Of a stretch of DNA of 64,000 nt, positions 33,368 to 42,364 are shown in pieces. Source of the DNA: Pseudomonadota bacterium (GTDB lineage Bacteria > Desulfobacterota > Desulfobacteria > Desulfobacterales > RPRI01); the NCBI GenBank assembly GCA_018817425.1, contig JAHITX010000001.1:85497-149496 (forward strand). Direction: 5' to 3'. Within the stretch, counting starts at the first letter, position 1; each line of letters begins with the position of its first letter. Below the pieces are notes generated by a model, which worked only from the letters and a program-made list of their open reading frames with translations, ran no database searches and was not told the DNA's origin. Both the position numbers and the translations under genes were made by a program.

Positions 33368-33858
33368 AACCAGATATATCAATTTGGACCATCGCATACG
33401 AAAAGATCATATTTTACGAAAAATCAATCGACTTATTGATTTTGATTTCACAATATTTACCAATAAGAACTCACCTTTGTCGGCCTGCTGGAATTTATTT
33501 AAATTATACCGAAGTAAAAATAAATGCCTGATATTTTTCAGCTCATTTTTTAGTTTTTATAAAATTAGGGGTTTGGGCAACAGCCCGTCAAGATGTGACA
33601 CCAGTCTTTCTAACGCTTTATGGTGAAAAGTAAGAATTACGGCTTGGGAGTGAGCAGTTGTTAACAGAATTCTTTACAACTCAATACATATGCTGTATAA
33701 CGTACAATGTTTCATCCATAAAGTTGTAGTCTTTTTAGTTTTAAAAAAACTGTGATTACGGTAATGAACATTGATTACAGGTCAGAAATGATTCTTCAGG
33801 CACAGTTTATGCTCTCTTGTATCAGTACTATATTTTTTTTGAATATTAAGGCATTCTC
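33368..33858. other. Intergenic region, no gene seen
   Basis: Between repeat copy 6 and the RHH-PilZ gene. A 93-codon frame here starts inside the repeat and has no protein-like pattern. Otherwise AT-rich DNA, probably holding the promoter of the next gene. Confidence 0.5.
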
Positions 33859-34347
33859 ATGAAAAAAGACAGCCTCATATCTTTTCGTGTCAGCAAGGAT
33901 TTACATGAATCCCTGGCTCGAGTTGCAAAAGAAGACCAGCGATCTTTATCGTCAACGATTGAAATGGCTCTGACCAAATACCTGAAAGAGAGGAGGGTCT
34001 TCCAAGGTGTTAAAAAAGAAAAACGTCAATATCCGAGAAAAACCCTTGCCGTTCCGGCTGTGATTAGTCAACAGGAGCACGAACAAATGGGAATAGGAGC
34101 CATCTCAGAGATTTCTCTTGGTGGTGTAAAGCTTTTAATTTCCAAAGATTTCAAGAATCAAATCCTGATCGATTCGCAAGGTTCGAAATTTGAGCTTGTT
34201 TTCAACTTGCCTGCTGAAAACAAGCCTATAAGATTGTCCTGTGAGTCAAGCCGAGTTGTTGATGCCAAAGACAGCCTTCATGTCGGAGCCTTCTTTGTTG
34301 ATGCTGATTTTAAGAGCTATAAAGCACTCCAAACCTACCTTATGTAA
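33859..34347 (+). CDS. Ribbon-helix-helix plus PilZ domain protein
   Basis: 162 residues. N-terminal ribbon-helix-helix-like DNA-binding part (about 1-45: LISFRVSKDLHESLARVAKE and RSLSSTIEMALTKYLKERR) joined to a C-terminal PilZ domain (about 52-162). PilZ landmarks are present: KRQYPRKTLAVPAVI containing the RxxxR-like c-di-GMP-contact motif, ISEISLGGVKLLI for the second motif (EIS instead of the usual D/NxS), and LHVGAFFVDAD. The pairing suggests a c-di-GMP-responsive transcription factor. Actual c-di-GMP binding is inferred. Single gene. Confidence 0.8.
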   Translation: MKKDSLISFRVSKDLHESLARVAKEDQRSLSSTIEMALTKYLKERRVFQGVKKEKRQYPRKTLAVPAVISQQEHEQMGIGAISEISLGGVKLLISKDFKNQILIDSQGSKFELVFNLPAENKPIRLSCESSRVVDAKDSLHVGAFFVDADFKSYKALQTYLM

Positions 34348-34476
34348 TATCTTGTTTTAATCTGTTCCTATATAGTGTCCATCCGTGAGCCTAAGGATTT
34401 GGATATCAAGACAGCACCTTGAGCGGTTAACCGAGGAAACAAAAAGCTATCGTAAATTGGTTTTAAAAACTCAAAA

Positions 34477-34617
34477 GGATTTGCCGGCGGATCATGTCAA
34501 GAATTGGTCTGTGACGATCAAGAAAAGTGCTGTGTTTTAGCAGAGAATAAACCCTGCCGTCACATAGAATTTGCGCATCCTTCTATGTCAGGTTTTAAGC
34601 TTTTCTTAATTTTCTGA
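34477..34617 (+). pseudogene. DUF2284-like metal-binding protein, C-terminal remnant
   Basis: One frame reads GFAGGSCQELVCDDQEKCCV, then LAENKPCRHIEFAHPSMSGF and a stop at 34615-34617. The GGSC, spaced Cys and PCRHxExAxPSM pattern fits the last third of DUF2284 metal-binding proteins. Upstream, the frame loses similarity and no start is present. The final 23 bases overlap the end of selB on the other strand. Confidence 0.4.
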
Positions 34618-36505
34618 TATCTCCTATACGTATCGTAACATTTTTTGAGTCAAAATATTCCAGAAGCGGTATCAGGTATTTTCTGGATGCTCCTGTCATA
34701 TCCTTAAATTGCGGGGTTGTCATTTCCTCGTTTGCTTTTAAGAATTCAACCACCATGTTTTTAAGATTATTGATATTCTCGGAATGTATATAAAAATCTT
34801 CCTTGATCTTGACGATAACACCCTCATTCACAAGAAGCATAAGCACATCTTTTGCTTTTGCAGAATCAATCTTAAGTTCTTCTATCAAATCTTTGAGGAA
34901 GGGGGGGGTAAGAACGCCTTTATGATATATTTCAATGATTTTAGTTTTTATACGGCTCTGATCTTCACCAAGCGAAACCTTATGACCTTGACGGCGAACC
35001 ATATCCTCATCAAGTTCAATTTCTTTTTCTTTTATCATCTGATTGATAATCAGGTTGAAAAACTTCGGGTTTAAAAAATCCGGCATTTTGGATTTAAGTT
35101 CTTCTTTGGGCATTCCGGCTTTAAGCGGATTTGCTTTGTGATAAGCATCAAGAGAATTGGTAGTATCAAGTTTTAGATCATTTAAAACATCCTGATGAAG
35201 ATATATCCTGTTTTCTTTATCGGCTAAAATAATACTTTTTTTGGACAAAAGATTTTGGAGATTGCTGTCAAGCTGCTTTTCGGAAATATTTGTCATGACC
35301 TTCAACTCTGAAATAGAAGCGCCTTTGAAACCGGATTGAGCGACATAGTACGATACCAGGTCTTCAGGCAAAAGGTCTGAAAGGCTTTCAAGACCTTTGG
35401 TAATTTCCGCCTTAAACCTCTTATGCTTTATGGGAACCGGATTAAGAATTTGCCCGCCTGCTATTGTCCTTACAGGAGAAACACTTCTTAAAACGAATCT
35501 GTCGTCTTTTACAACCGCAACCGGAGTATCGAGCCTGAGTTGGGCAACAGCATCTTCTCCGGGAAGAAGCTCTTCCCTGTCGAGTAAAATAAGATTGCCG
35601 GGGATTTCACTTGTACCGGCATGAAATCTGACGCGAGTGCGGTTTTTAACGGGTTTCTTATTGCTTGATAAATAGTTCAGGGAAACATCTAACATAAAAG
35701 TCGAAATAAGCGCTCCGGGAGTTGAAACAATTTCACCCCGGTTAACCGAAGCCTTTTCAAGACCCTGAAAATTAATGGCTGTTCGCATACCGGCTATAGC
35801 TTCTGTTACGCTTTCGTTATGAACTTGAATCCCGCGAACTTTGGAAGTTGTGCCCGAAGGATATATCATAATCATATCCCCCACCTGAACATGACCTGAT
35901 ATCAGCGTGCCTGTAATAACAGTACCAAACCCCTTCATACTAAATACCCTGTCAACAGGAAGCCGAAAAAGCCCCGATGAAGAACGACCTGGGATTTTTG
36001 GGCTTATTTCGGAAAGTACTTTTATAAAATCGTCAACTCCTTCTCCGGTTGAGGCAGATACCGGTACAACAGGAGCATCGTCTAAAAAAGTTCCTTTTAC
36101 AAATTTTTTTATATCATCTGTTACAAGCTCCAGCCATTCTTCATCAACAAGATCAATCTTGGTCAATACAACAATTCCATATTTTATACCCAGAAGCTGG
36201 CATATTTCCATATGCTCTTTTGTCTGTGGCATCACTCCTTCATCTGCGGCAATAATCATTGCAACAATATCTATCCCTGTCGCTCCGGCAACCATATTTT
36301 TAACAAATTTTTCATGGCCGGGCACATCCACAATTCCGATTCTTATACCGTTTGGAAGATCCAGCCAGGCAAACCCAAGCTCTATGGTTATTCCACGTAC
36401 TTGCTCCTCCTTAAGCCTGTCGGTATTAATACCGGTCATAGCTTTTACAAAGCTTGTTTTCCCATGATCAATGTGTCCTGCCGTCCCAAGAACAATCTGT
36501 TTCAC
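34595..36505 (-). CDS. selB: Selenocysteine-specific translation elongation factor SelB
   Basis: 636 residues. GTPase domain with GTAGHIDHGKTSFVKAMTG (P-loop), DVPGHEKFVKNM (G3), TKIDLVD (G4), and VPVSASTGEGVDDFI (G5), followed by EF-Tu-like beta-barrels (HAGTSEIPGNLILL and SVSPVRTIAGGQILNP) and a C-terminal series of winged-helix domains for SECIS-RNA recognition. SelB brings Sec-tRNA to UGA codons, so the organism should make selenoproteins. selA, selC and selD are not in this window, and no gene here carries an evident in-frame Sec codon. Divergent from the HD-GYP gene. Confidence 0.94.
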   Translation of the reverse strand: MKQIVLGTAGHIDHGKTSFVKAMTGINTDRLKEEQVRGITIELGFAWLDLPNGIRIGIVDVPGHEKFVKNMVAGATGIDIVAMIIAADEGVMPQTKEHMEICQLLGIKYGIVVLTKIDLVDEEWLELVTDDIKKFVKGTFLDDAPVVPVSASTGEGVDDFIKVLSEISPKIPGRSSSGLFRLPVDRVFSMKGFGTVITGTLISGHVQVGDMIMIYPSGTTSKVRGIQVHNESVTEAIAGMRTAINFQGLEKASVNRGEIVSTPGALISTFMLDVSLNYLSSNKKPVKNRTRVRFHAGTSEIPGNLILLDREELLPGEDAVAQLRLDTPVAVVKDDRFVLRSVSPVRTIAGGQILNPVPIKHKRFKAEITKGLESLSDLLPEDLVSYYVAQSGFKGASISELKVMTNISEKQLDSNLQNLLSKKSIILADKENRIYLHQDVLNDLKLDTTNSLDAYHKANPLKAGMPKEELKSKMPDFLNPKFFNLIINQMIKEKEIELDEDMVRRQGHKVSLGEDQSRIKTKIIEIYHKGVLTPPFLKDLIEELKIDSAKAKDVLMLLVNEGVIVKIKEDFYIHSENINNLKNMVVEFLKANEEMTTPQFKDMTGASRKYLIPLLEYFDSKNVTIRIGDIRKLRKA

Positions 36506-36852
36506 AGATAAAATATCTCCTTAAGTTTATTGCATAAAAAAACAGAACATAAAGCTGCTGTTATGTTATCATGACAATCCTGCTAAAAATATATACTATG
36601 TATTAATAATTTTATGAAGCAAAATGATCATTTCAGATTTAAAATATACAGATGCATATAGCAAGGTTAAAGCATCATATTTAATATAAAATTATATAAA
36701 GGATTTATTAACACCTTAAAACATGTTACACTTAAAACCAATAAAATTATATGTATGCAAAAATATATTTTCAGGTTAAGCATAGCAACATACTTGCATT
36801 TAGCCAAAACCATATATTCTCCAAAGTCCTTAATTTGCAGGAGAAATTTTTT
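36506..36852. other. Divergent intergenic region, no gene seen
   Basis: AT-rich DNA between selB (minus) and the HD-GYP regulator (plus). It should carry both promoters. A frame-open extension of the HD-GYP gene to 36751 lacks a ribosome binding site and is not used. Confidence 0.5.
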
Positions 36853-38229
36853 ATGAAAAAATTAAAAGTGATAAACCTTGAAGATAGCCCTACTGATTCT
36901 TTACTTATTCAGGAAATACTTTCGGAAGATAAAATTGAATGTGAAGTTATCCGCATAGATACGGAAGAAAGGTTTATTTCTGAAATTGAGAAAGGTGATA
37001 TAGATATAATTCTTGCTGACTACACCCTTCCCTCTTTTGACGGACTTTCTGCCTTGGATATTGCGCTTAAAAAGCTACCGGAAGTTCCTTTTATATTTGT
37101 TACCGGAACACTAGGTGAGGAGATCGCAGTTGAATCATTAAAAAGAGGCGCCACCGATTATGTACTTAAAGATAGACTGATGCGCCTCGCGCTATCGGTT
37201 AAAAGGGCTTTAAGAGATGCAGAATTAAGAAAAGAACAAAAACGCAAAGATGCTGCCTTACGTGAATCGGAGGAGCAATTCAGAGAGCTTGTTGAAAATA
37301 TAAATGATGTATTTTTTATGGCAGATGAAAAAGGTATTATAACCTATATCAGCGACCCGATAGAATCATTCTGGGGATATAAACCATCAGAAATCATCGG
37401 TTATACTTTTCTGGATTTTATTTACTCTGAAGATCTTCCCATGGTTGAGAAAATATTTAACGATAATAAATCAGAATACCTCACACCACTTGAGTTCAGG
37501 CTTGTTAAGAAAACAGGCGAAATTATATGGGTCCGTTTATCAGGCCGAAATATAATACGGGAAAACAAAATTATTGATTCGCGCGGGTTGTTGATAAACA
37601 TAACCGAAAGCAAAAAGAGCGAAGAAAAGCTCAAGGAAAGTTTTGAAAGGTTGCAAAAAGCCACCAGCGGAATTATTCAAGCTATGACTTTAACAATTGA
37701 AGCCAGAGATCCTTATACTGCTGGCCATCAGAGGCGAGTGGCTGCGCTATCCAAAGCTATAGCAATTGAGATGAATCTTCCTGCCCAAATGATTGAAGGA
37801 ATTGAAATAGCAGCATCAATTCACGATCTTGGCAAGTTATCGGTACCAGCCGATATTTTAAGCAAGCCTTCCAAATTGAGTGATATTGAAATGCAGTTTA
37901 TACAAACTCATCCTGATGCAGGTTACAATATTTTAAAAGATGTCGAATTTCCCTGGCCTGTTGCACAGATAATTTTACAGCATCATGAAAGAATTAATGG
38001 CTCAGGTTATCCGAAAGGCATTGAGGGAGAAAATATTCTTCTTGAAACACGAATATTGAGCGTAGCAGATGTTGTAGAGGCTATGGCATCACATCGACCG
38101 TACCGCGCAGCTATGGGAATTGACAAAGCGCTTGAGGAAATCAGGGAAAATAAAAATATTCTCTATGACCCTGAAGTTGTAAAGGCTTGTCTTACAGTTT
38201 TTGAGGAAAAAGGCTTTGATTTTGAGTAA
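36853..38229 (+). CDS. Response regulator with PAS and HD-GYP domains (c-di-GMP phosphodiesterase type)
   Basis: 458 residues from ATG 36853, supported by AGGAG 7-11 bases upstream. Receiver domain (1-120, LEDSPTDS, LADYTLPSFDGLSAL, YVLKDRL), PAS domain (about 145-260, FMADEKGIITYISDPIESFW), and HD-GYP domain (about 280-450, AASIHDLGKLSVPADILSKP and QHHERINGSGYPKG). All metal ligands of HD-GYP and the GYP motif are intact, so it should cleave c-di-GMP. It forms a cytoplasmic signal-response protein; the cognate kinase is not nearby. The stop overlaps the RNase D gene. Confidence 0.92.
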   Translation: MKKLKVINLEDSPTDSLLIQEILSEDKIECEVIRIDTEERFISEIEKGDIDIILADYTLPSFDGLSALDIALKKLPEVPFIFVTGTLGEEIAVESLKRGATDYVLKDRLMRLALSVKRALRDAELRKEQKRKDAALRESEEQFRELVENINDVFFMADEKGIITYISDPIESFWGYKPSEIIGYTFLDFIYSEDLPMVEKIFNDNKSEYLTPLEFRLVKKTGEIIWVRLSGRNIIRENKIIDSRGLLINITESKKSEEKLKESFERLQKATSGIIQAMTLTIEARDPYTAGHQRRVAALSKAIAIEMNLPAQMIEGIEIAASIHDLGKLSVPADILSKPSKLSDIEMQFIQTHPDAGYNILKDVEFPWPVAQIILQHHERINGSGYPKGIEGENILLETRILSVADVVEAMASHRPYRAAMGIDKALEEIRENKNILYDPEVVKACLTVFEEKGFDFE

Positions 38230-39361
38230 CCCAGCAACATTAATTGAAACTTCATCTGCATTAAAACATGCGCTGCAAAACATAAAAGAAGATAAAATGA
38301 TTGGCTTTGACCTTGAAGCTGACTCTATGCATCATTTTCCGGAAAAAGTCTGTTTACTCCAGGTTGCATCAAAAAATTATCTTTTCGCAATTGATACTAT
38401 AAAGCTAAAAGATTTATCACTTTTAAAACCCATCTTTTCAAATAAAGATATTAAAAAAATATTCCATGGCGCTGATTATGATATTCGCTCTCTTTTCCGT
38501 GATTTTAATATTGAAATAAAAAATCTTTTTGATACCGAACTTGCTTCAAGATTTCTGGGAATCAGGGAAACAGGTCTTGAGGCTGTAATTCGGCAACGGT
38601 TTAATGTATTTCTTGAAAAGAAATACACGAAAAGAGACTGGTCAAAAAGACCGTTAATTGACGATATGTTAAATTATGCGATTGATGACGTAAGGTATCT
38701 TGTTTCTCTTTACGAAATCCTCGAAAAGGAACTTGATAATATTGGGCGTTTGTCCTGGGTTAGGGAAGAATGCGATATATTATGCAGTGTAAGACCGGAT
38801 AAGAACAATGGTGAACCTCTTTTTTTAAAATTCAAGGGGGCTGGAAAGCTTAAGCCGGAAAACCTTGCTATTCTTGAGGCGCTTCTTTGTTTTAGAAAAG
38901 AAATTGCACTGAAAAAAAATGTGCCATTTTTTAAAATAATAGGGAATACTTCATTGCTAAAACTTGCCGAAGCAAGACCGGACAGTATAAATAAAATTGT
39001 AAACACAAATGCATTATCCAATAAACAAATGGATATATATGGCAAGGATCTGCTTATTATAATACATAAAGCCATAAAAACACCCAAAGAGATGCTTCCA
39101 GTTTATCCGAAAAAAAAGACTCCTGCAATATCCCCTGCTGCTTTAAAGCGGATCGAAGAGATTAAAACATGGAGAAATCATAAGGCAATAGAACTTAAGA
39201 TTGATCCTGGGATCTTGCTAAATAAAGCGCTGCTAACCGCTATAGGCACAAAAAATCCTGTTTCTTTGTCAGAACTTAAACAAATTAGCGAAATGAAAAA
39301 CTGGCAGAAATCAGAGTTTGGAGAAGAGATATTAAGTGTTCTAAGAAAAGATAAAGATTAG
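38222..39361 (+). CDS. rnd: RNase D-like 3'-5' exoribonuclease with HRDC domain
   Basis: About 379 residues. DEDDy exonuclease motifs: IGFDLEADSMHH (Asp, Glu), HGADYDIRSLFRDF (Asp), and YAIDDVRYLVSLYEIL (Tyr, Asp), with an HRDC domain in the C-terminal third (KTWRNHKAIELKIDPGILLN). It trims 3' ends of stable RNAs such as tRNA. TTG 38222 follows AAAGG by 8 bases and overlaps the preceding stop by 8 bases; TTG 38201 would add seven residues. The last base of its TAG stop is the first base of a truncated family A repeat. Confidence 0.88.
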   Translation: MSNPATLIETSSALKHALQNIKEDKMIGFDLEADSMHHFPEKVCLLQVASKNYLFAIDTIKLKDLSLLKPIFSNKDIKKIFHGADYDIRSLFRDFNIEIKNLFDTELASRFLGIRETGLEAVIRQRFNVFLEKKYTKRDWSKRPLIDDMLNYAIDDVRYLVSLYEILEKELDNIGRLSWVREECDILCSVRPDKNNGEPLFLKFKGAGKLKPENLAILEALLCFRKEIALKKNVPFFKIIGNTSLLKLAEARPDSINKIVNTNALSNKQMDIYGKDLLIIIHKAIKTPKEMLPVYPKKKTPAISPAALKRIEEIKTWRNHKAIELKIDPGILLNKALLTAIGTKNPVSLSELKQISEMKNWQKSEFGEEILSVLRKDKD

Positions 39362-39390
39362 AGCCACTTTCAAAACGTTTCAGTTTGGCC
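39361..39390 (+). repeat. Truncated MITE-like repeat family A, left end only (copy 7)
   Basis: GAGCCACTTTCAAAACGTTT and the following CAGTTTGG match the left end of complete copies over 28 bases; then similarity ends. It starts on the last base of the RNase D stop codon. No right end is present. The remaining 39391-39605 gap shows nothing notable. Confidence 0.85.
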
Positions 39391-39605
39391 GAGTAGTTAT
39401 TTGTTAATATATAATAATTGATTCCTGCTGCAGAACAAGCGATATCAAGATAAAATACAGTAAAACTATTCGTTCACAAGTTTATTACTTATATCAACCG
39501 AATAGAATAAAGCCAAGAAATATTTTGTTTACTTAAATTATTTCAGCATATTATAGAGTAATATATAGAATAAATACACTGAGCCAAAAGGATTCGTGGT
39601 ATTTT

Positions 39606-40097
39606 ATGCGCCGATTTATTGTAGGAGTAATGGGAGCAGGCCAAAGTGCTGATGCCAATGATATCGACAATGCATATGAACTTGGCAGGCTCATTGCGCA
39701 GGAAGGCTGGATTTTACTTAGTGGCGGCAGAGATATAGGTGTAATGGAAGCGGTTAATCAAGGCGCAAAAGAGATAGCGGGTAGTATAACTTTGGGTATA
39801 CTGCCGTCTGTAGATTCAAAACCCAGCCCCTTTGTGGATATTGTTATTATAACAGATATGCATAATGCGCGTAATAATATTAATGTTCTTTCAAGCGATG
39901 TTGTTGTTGCCTGTGGCTGCAAAGGTGCAGGGACAGTATCTGAAATTGCACTGGCGCTTAAAGCCGGAAAACCGGTTATTCTGTTGGGAGCAGATACAGC
40001 ATCCATTACTTTTTTTCAGAAACTGGGAAATGGGGCTGTTCGCATTGCAGAAAAGCCAGGCCAGGCAATAGATATAATCAAAAATGACCTGGCTTAG
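39606..40097 (+). CDS. LOG-like/TIGR00725 family nucleotide-binding protein
   Basis: 163 residues with a Rossmann-like fold: RFIVGVMGAGQSADANDIDN, LLSGGRDIGVMEAVNQGAKE (the phosphate-binding Gly-Gly region) and VACGCKGAGTVSEIALALKA, a variant of the PGGxGTxxE motif of LOG-type phosphoribohydrolases, with the Glu kept. Related proteins release cytokinin-like bases from nucleoside monophosphates; for TIGR00725 proteins the activity is unclear. It is the first of three codirectional genes (LOG-like, HAD, RlmB). Confidence 0.83.
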   Translation: MRRFIVGVMGAGQSADANDIDNAYELGRLIAQEGWILLSGGRDIGVMEAVNQGAKEIAGSITLGILPSVDSKPSPFVDIVIITDMHNARNNINVLSSDVVVACGCKGAGTVSEIALALKAGKPVILLGADTASITFFQKLGNGAVRIAEKPGQAIDIIKNDLA

Positions 40098-40144
40098 ATA
40101 AAAGAGCCACAAAATATTGTCTATAATTAGCATAGGAGGCAATT

Positions 40145-40615
40145 TTGATACAGATATCAATACCCGGTTCAGGTGATTTAGAATTAAAACATCTTATTTT
40201 GGATTATAACGGCACTATAGCATTTGATGGCAGGTTATATAACAGCATTAAGCCGACTTTAATTGAGTTATCCGATTTAATGAGCATCCATATTATTACT
40301 GCCGACACATTTGGGGATGTACAACAACAACTTGGAAATCTGCCTGTTAACCTGTATATACTTTCTCCCGGTGAGCAGGATAAACAAAAGCAGGAATATT
40401 TAATAAAACTTGGAAAAGATAATTGCGTATGCATAGGAAACGGAAGAAATGATGCTCTGATGCTAAAGGACGCAAAAATAGGAATTGCAGTAGTACAGGA
40501 AGAAGGCGTATGTGCCCAAACGCTTATATCAGCAGATATTATCTGTACTTCAATAATTTATGCGTTCGAACTGCTTTTAAACCCTAAAAGACTAATTGCA
40601 ACTTTAAGAGTATAG
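40145..40615 (+). CDS. HAD-superfamily phosphatase-like protein (soluble P-type ATPase-like)
   Basis: 156 residues. HAD motif I LILDYNGTIAFDG, motif II ITADTFGDVQQQ, and motif IV IGNGRNDALMLKDAKIGIAV are all visible. The DxNGT core and small size match the 'soluble P-type ATPase' group (COG4087) without membrane segments. Substrate unknown. Start: TTG 40145, preceded by AGGAGGC at 5 bases, rather than a weak internal ATG. It ends 3 bases before rlmB and is likely co-transcribed. Confidence 0.82.
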   Translation: MIQISIPGSGDLELKHLILDYNGTIAFDGRLYNSIKPTLIELSDLMSIHIITADTFGDVQQQLGNLPVNLYILSPGEQDKQKQEYLIKLGKDNCVCIGNGRNDALMLKDAKIGIAVVQEEGVCAQTLISADIICTSIIYAFELLLNPKRLIATLRV

Positions 40616-40618
40616 GTT

Positions 40619-41368
40619 ATGAACAAAACTGAAATACTATATGGGATTCATCCTGTATCTGAAGCCATTAAGGCAGGCAGAAGAAAAGTATACGAAGTTT
40701 ATATCGCAAAATCAAAAGATTCAAAACGATTTGCGGATATAATCAAATTGTCCGAATCAATGAGAATCCCTGTAAAAACTGTCGAAAGCAGTCATCTGGA
40801 AAAAATTGCAGGCTCGACGTTTAACCAGGGCATCGGCGCAATGACAAGTATTTACCCATTGCTCCCGTTTGACGATATTTTGGAAAAAATAACACCTGAA
40901 CATAAAGATTTTTTTTTACTGCTTGATAATATTGTTGACCCCCAAAACCTTGGCTCTCTTGTCAGAACCGCTTTATGCGCCGGTGTTTCAGGAGTTGTAA
41001 TTACAAAAGATCGTTCGGCTTTACCCACTCCGTCAGTTTCCAAAGCTTCGGCAGGAGCGCTTGAATATGCATCTGTATCTGTAGTTACAAATATGGTTAG
41101 TGCTATCAAGGAACTAAAAGATAAAGGCATATGGATTGCGGGAATGGATGCTGCGGCCGACATGCCGGTTTATAAATGCGATCTTTCCGGCCCTGTTGCC
41201 TTAGTAGTGGGAAGCGAGGGGAAAGGCATCCGTCCGCTGGTTAAAGTAAATTGCGATTTTCTTATCTCAATTCCCCAGAAGGGCAGTGTCAGTTCTTTAA
41301 ATGCTTCCGCTGCCGGAGCTGTGGCAATGTATGAAGCATTCAGACAGAGAAATTTTACAGCCCGGTAA
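40619..41368 (+). CDS. rlmB: 23S rRNA (guanosine-2251-2'-O)-methyltransferase RlmB
   Basis: 249 residues. N-terminal L30e-like RNA-binding domain (YGIHPVSEAIKAGRRKVYEV, about 5-90) and a C-terminal SPOUT methyltransferase domain with the three SpoU motifs: LLDNIVDPQNLGSLVRTA, ALVVGSEGKGIRPLV, and IPQKGSVSSLNASAAGAVAM (the AdoMet-knot). It 2'-O-methylates G2251 in the peptidyl transferase loop of 23S rRNA. Related tRNA Gm18 methylases are less likely given the domain layout. Confidence 0.92.
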   Translation: MNKTEILYGIHPVSEAIKAGRRKVYEVYIAKSKDSKRFADIIKLSESMRIPVKTVESSHLEKIAGSTFNQGIGAMTSIYPLLPFDDILEKITPEHKDFFLLLDNIVDPQNLGSLVRTALCAGVSGVVITKDRSALPTPSVSKASAGALEYASVSVVTNMVSAIKELKDKGIWIAGMDAAADMPVYKCDLSGPVALVVGSEGKGIRPLVKVNCDFLISIPQKGSVSSLNASAAGAVAMYEAFRQRNFTAR

Positions 41369-41372
41369 TGTA

Positions 41373-42251
41373 TTATCTTTCCAATGCATCAAGCAGCAAA
41401 CTCGACAAACTCTTTTGCTTCATCGGTATGTTTGCCGCCTGTGAGGCCAAATGAAGCTGATAGTTGCCATCTCCGCAAGGGACTATGATCTCCTTTACGC
41501 CCTTTTCTACTGCCTCTTTTAAGATCGGGACAGCATCTTCCCTGCAGCATTGTTTATTATTTAAATCAATAAGAGTTAAACCCTTGATGCCTCCAAGAAA
41601 CTCTCTGTAAGTTTTCCAGCCAAGATTTGAGATAGATGGGAAATGCCTGTGGCATCCTTTATAATAACCATAAGTTGCCGGCTCAATCTCCAGCGCTCTA
41701 TCGTGAAGCCTGTCAACAAGAAGATCATAGATCCAAAGATGATGACTTTTGTCTTCATTAAATGTCCGTCTTGCCAGCGACGCACAATTATGACACATAT
41801 AAATCATATTTGCAGCCTGCGCCTTTTTACCTAAAGAATTGTTCATCTCCATAAATCCCTTGCACTTGCTCTGAATCTCTTTTCTTCTCTCATCTTCCAT
41901 ATCAACCAGTTCAACAGTGTCCTCCCATATCGGAGCTCCGCAGCAAACCTCTTTGTCGGGTGAATAGGTGTAGTCAATATCAGTTAAATTTAAAAGTTTG
42001 ATAGATGCCTGCAATTCCGGTATGGCCATAAAAGGAATATAGCAGCCGAAAACTAAAAAGTTCTCTGCCGATTGCTTTGGAGTTGCCAGCCCAATCGAAC
42101 TCAAAAGGGCTGAGCGCAATAGCCAGGTAGGCGCATGATTACCTGTTTCGTTGATGCAACGTATTTGCTCATCAAGATCACGTCCGGCAGCCAAGAAGTC
42201 CAGAGTGTTTTTAAAGAGTTCGGAATAAACTACCTTTCTTTCATCACCCAT
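41373..42251 (-). CDS. HdrB-like protein with one complete and one degenerate CCG (Cys-rich) domain
   Basis: 292 residues. First CCG domain: Cys70, Cys103-Cys104, Cys153 and Cys156 (LVFGCYIPF, EVCCGAPI, YMCHNCAS), the arrangement that binds a noncubane or ordinary Fe-S cluster in HdrB. Second domain: Cys200, Cys235-Cys236 (QCCREDA) and Cys259 (VPCGDGNY), where the final CxxC is reduced to a single Cys. HdrB subunits hold the active site of heterodisulfide reductases and related disulfide-reducing complexes in sulfate reducers. No hdrA or hdrC is adjacent, so its partner is unknown. Last gene of the minus-strand run. Confidence 0.85.
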   Translation of the reverse strand: MGDERKVVYSELFKNTLDFLAAGRDLDEQIRCINETGNHAPTWLLRSALLSSIGLATPKQSAENFLVFGCYIPFMAIPELQASIKLLNLTDIDYTYSPDKEVCCGAPIWEDTVELVDMEDERRKEIQSKCKGFMEMNNSLGKKAQAANMIYMCHNCASLARRTFNEDKSHHLWIYDLLVDRLHDRALEIEPATYGYYKGCHRHFPSISNLGWKTYREFLGGIKGLTLIDLNNKQCCREDAVPILKEAVEKGVKEIIVPCGDGNYQLHLASQAANIPMKQKSLSSLLLDALER

Positions 42252-42364
42252 ATCTTAACCCTCCTATAATAATGTTCACACATATAAATATATTCTTCTT
42301 ATCAAAGGTTTGAGCGAGACTGTGATCTCTATTAGATATCTCAAGTAAACACATAAAAATAAAT

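Noticed and set aside
33345..33626. A 93-codon plus-strand frame starting MGRFETGS
   Set aside because: It begins inside the right end of family A copy 6; the same start appears at copy 2 (7535). No protein pattern or ribosome binding site beyond the repeat.
34595..36505. A selenoprotein gene in the window to match SelB
   Set aside because: All recognised redox genes (HdrB-like, CoA-disulfide reductase, MinD-ferredoxins) use Cys at key sites and no convincing in-frame TGA with SECIS-like structure was seen.
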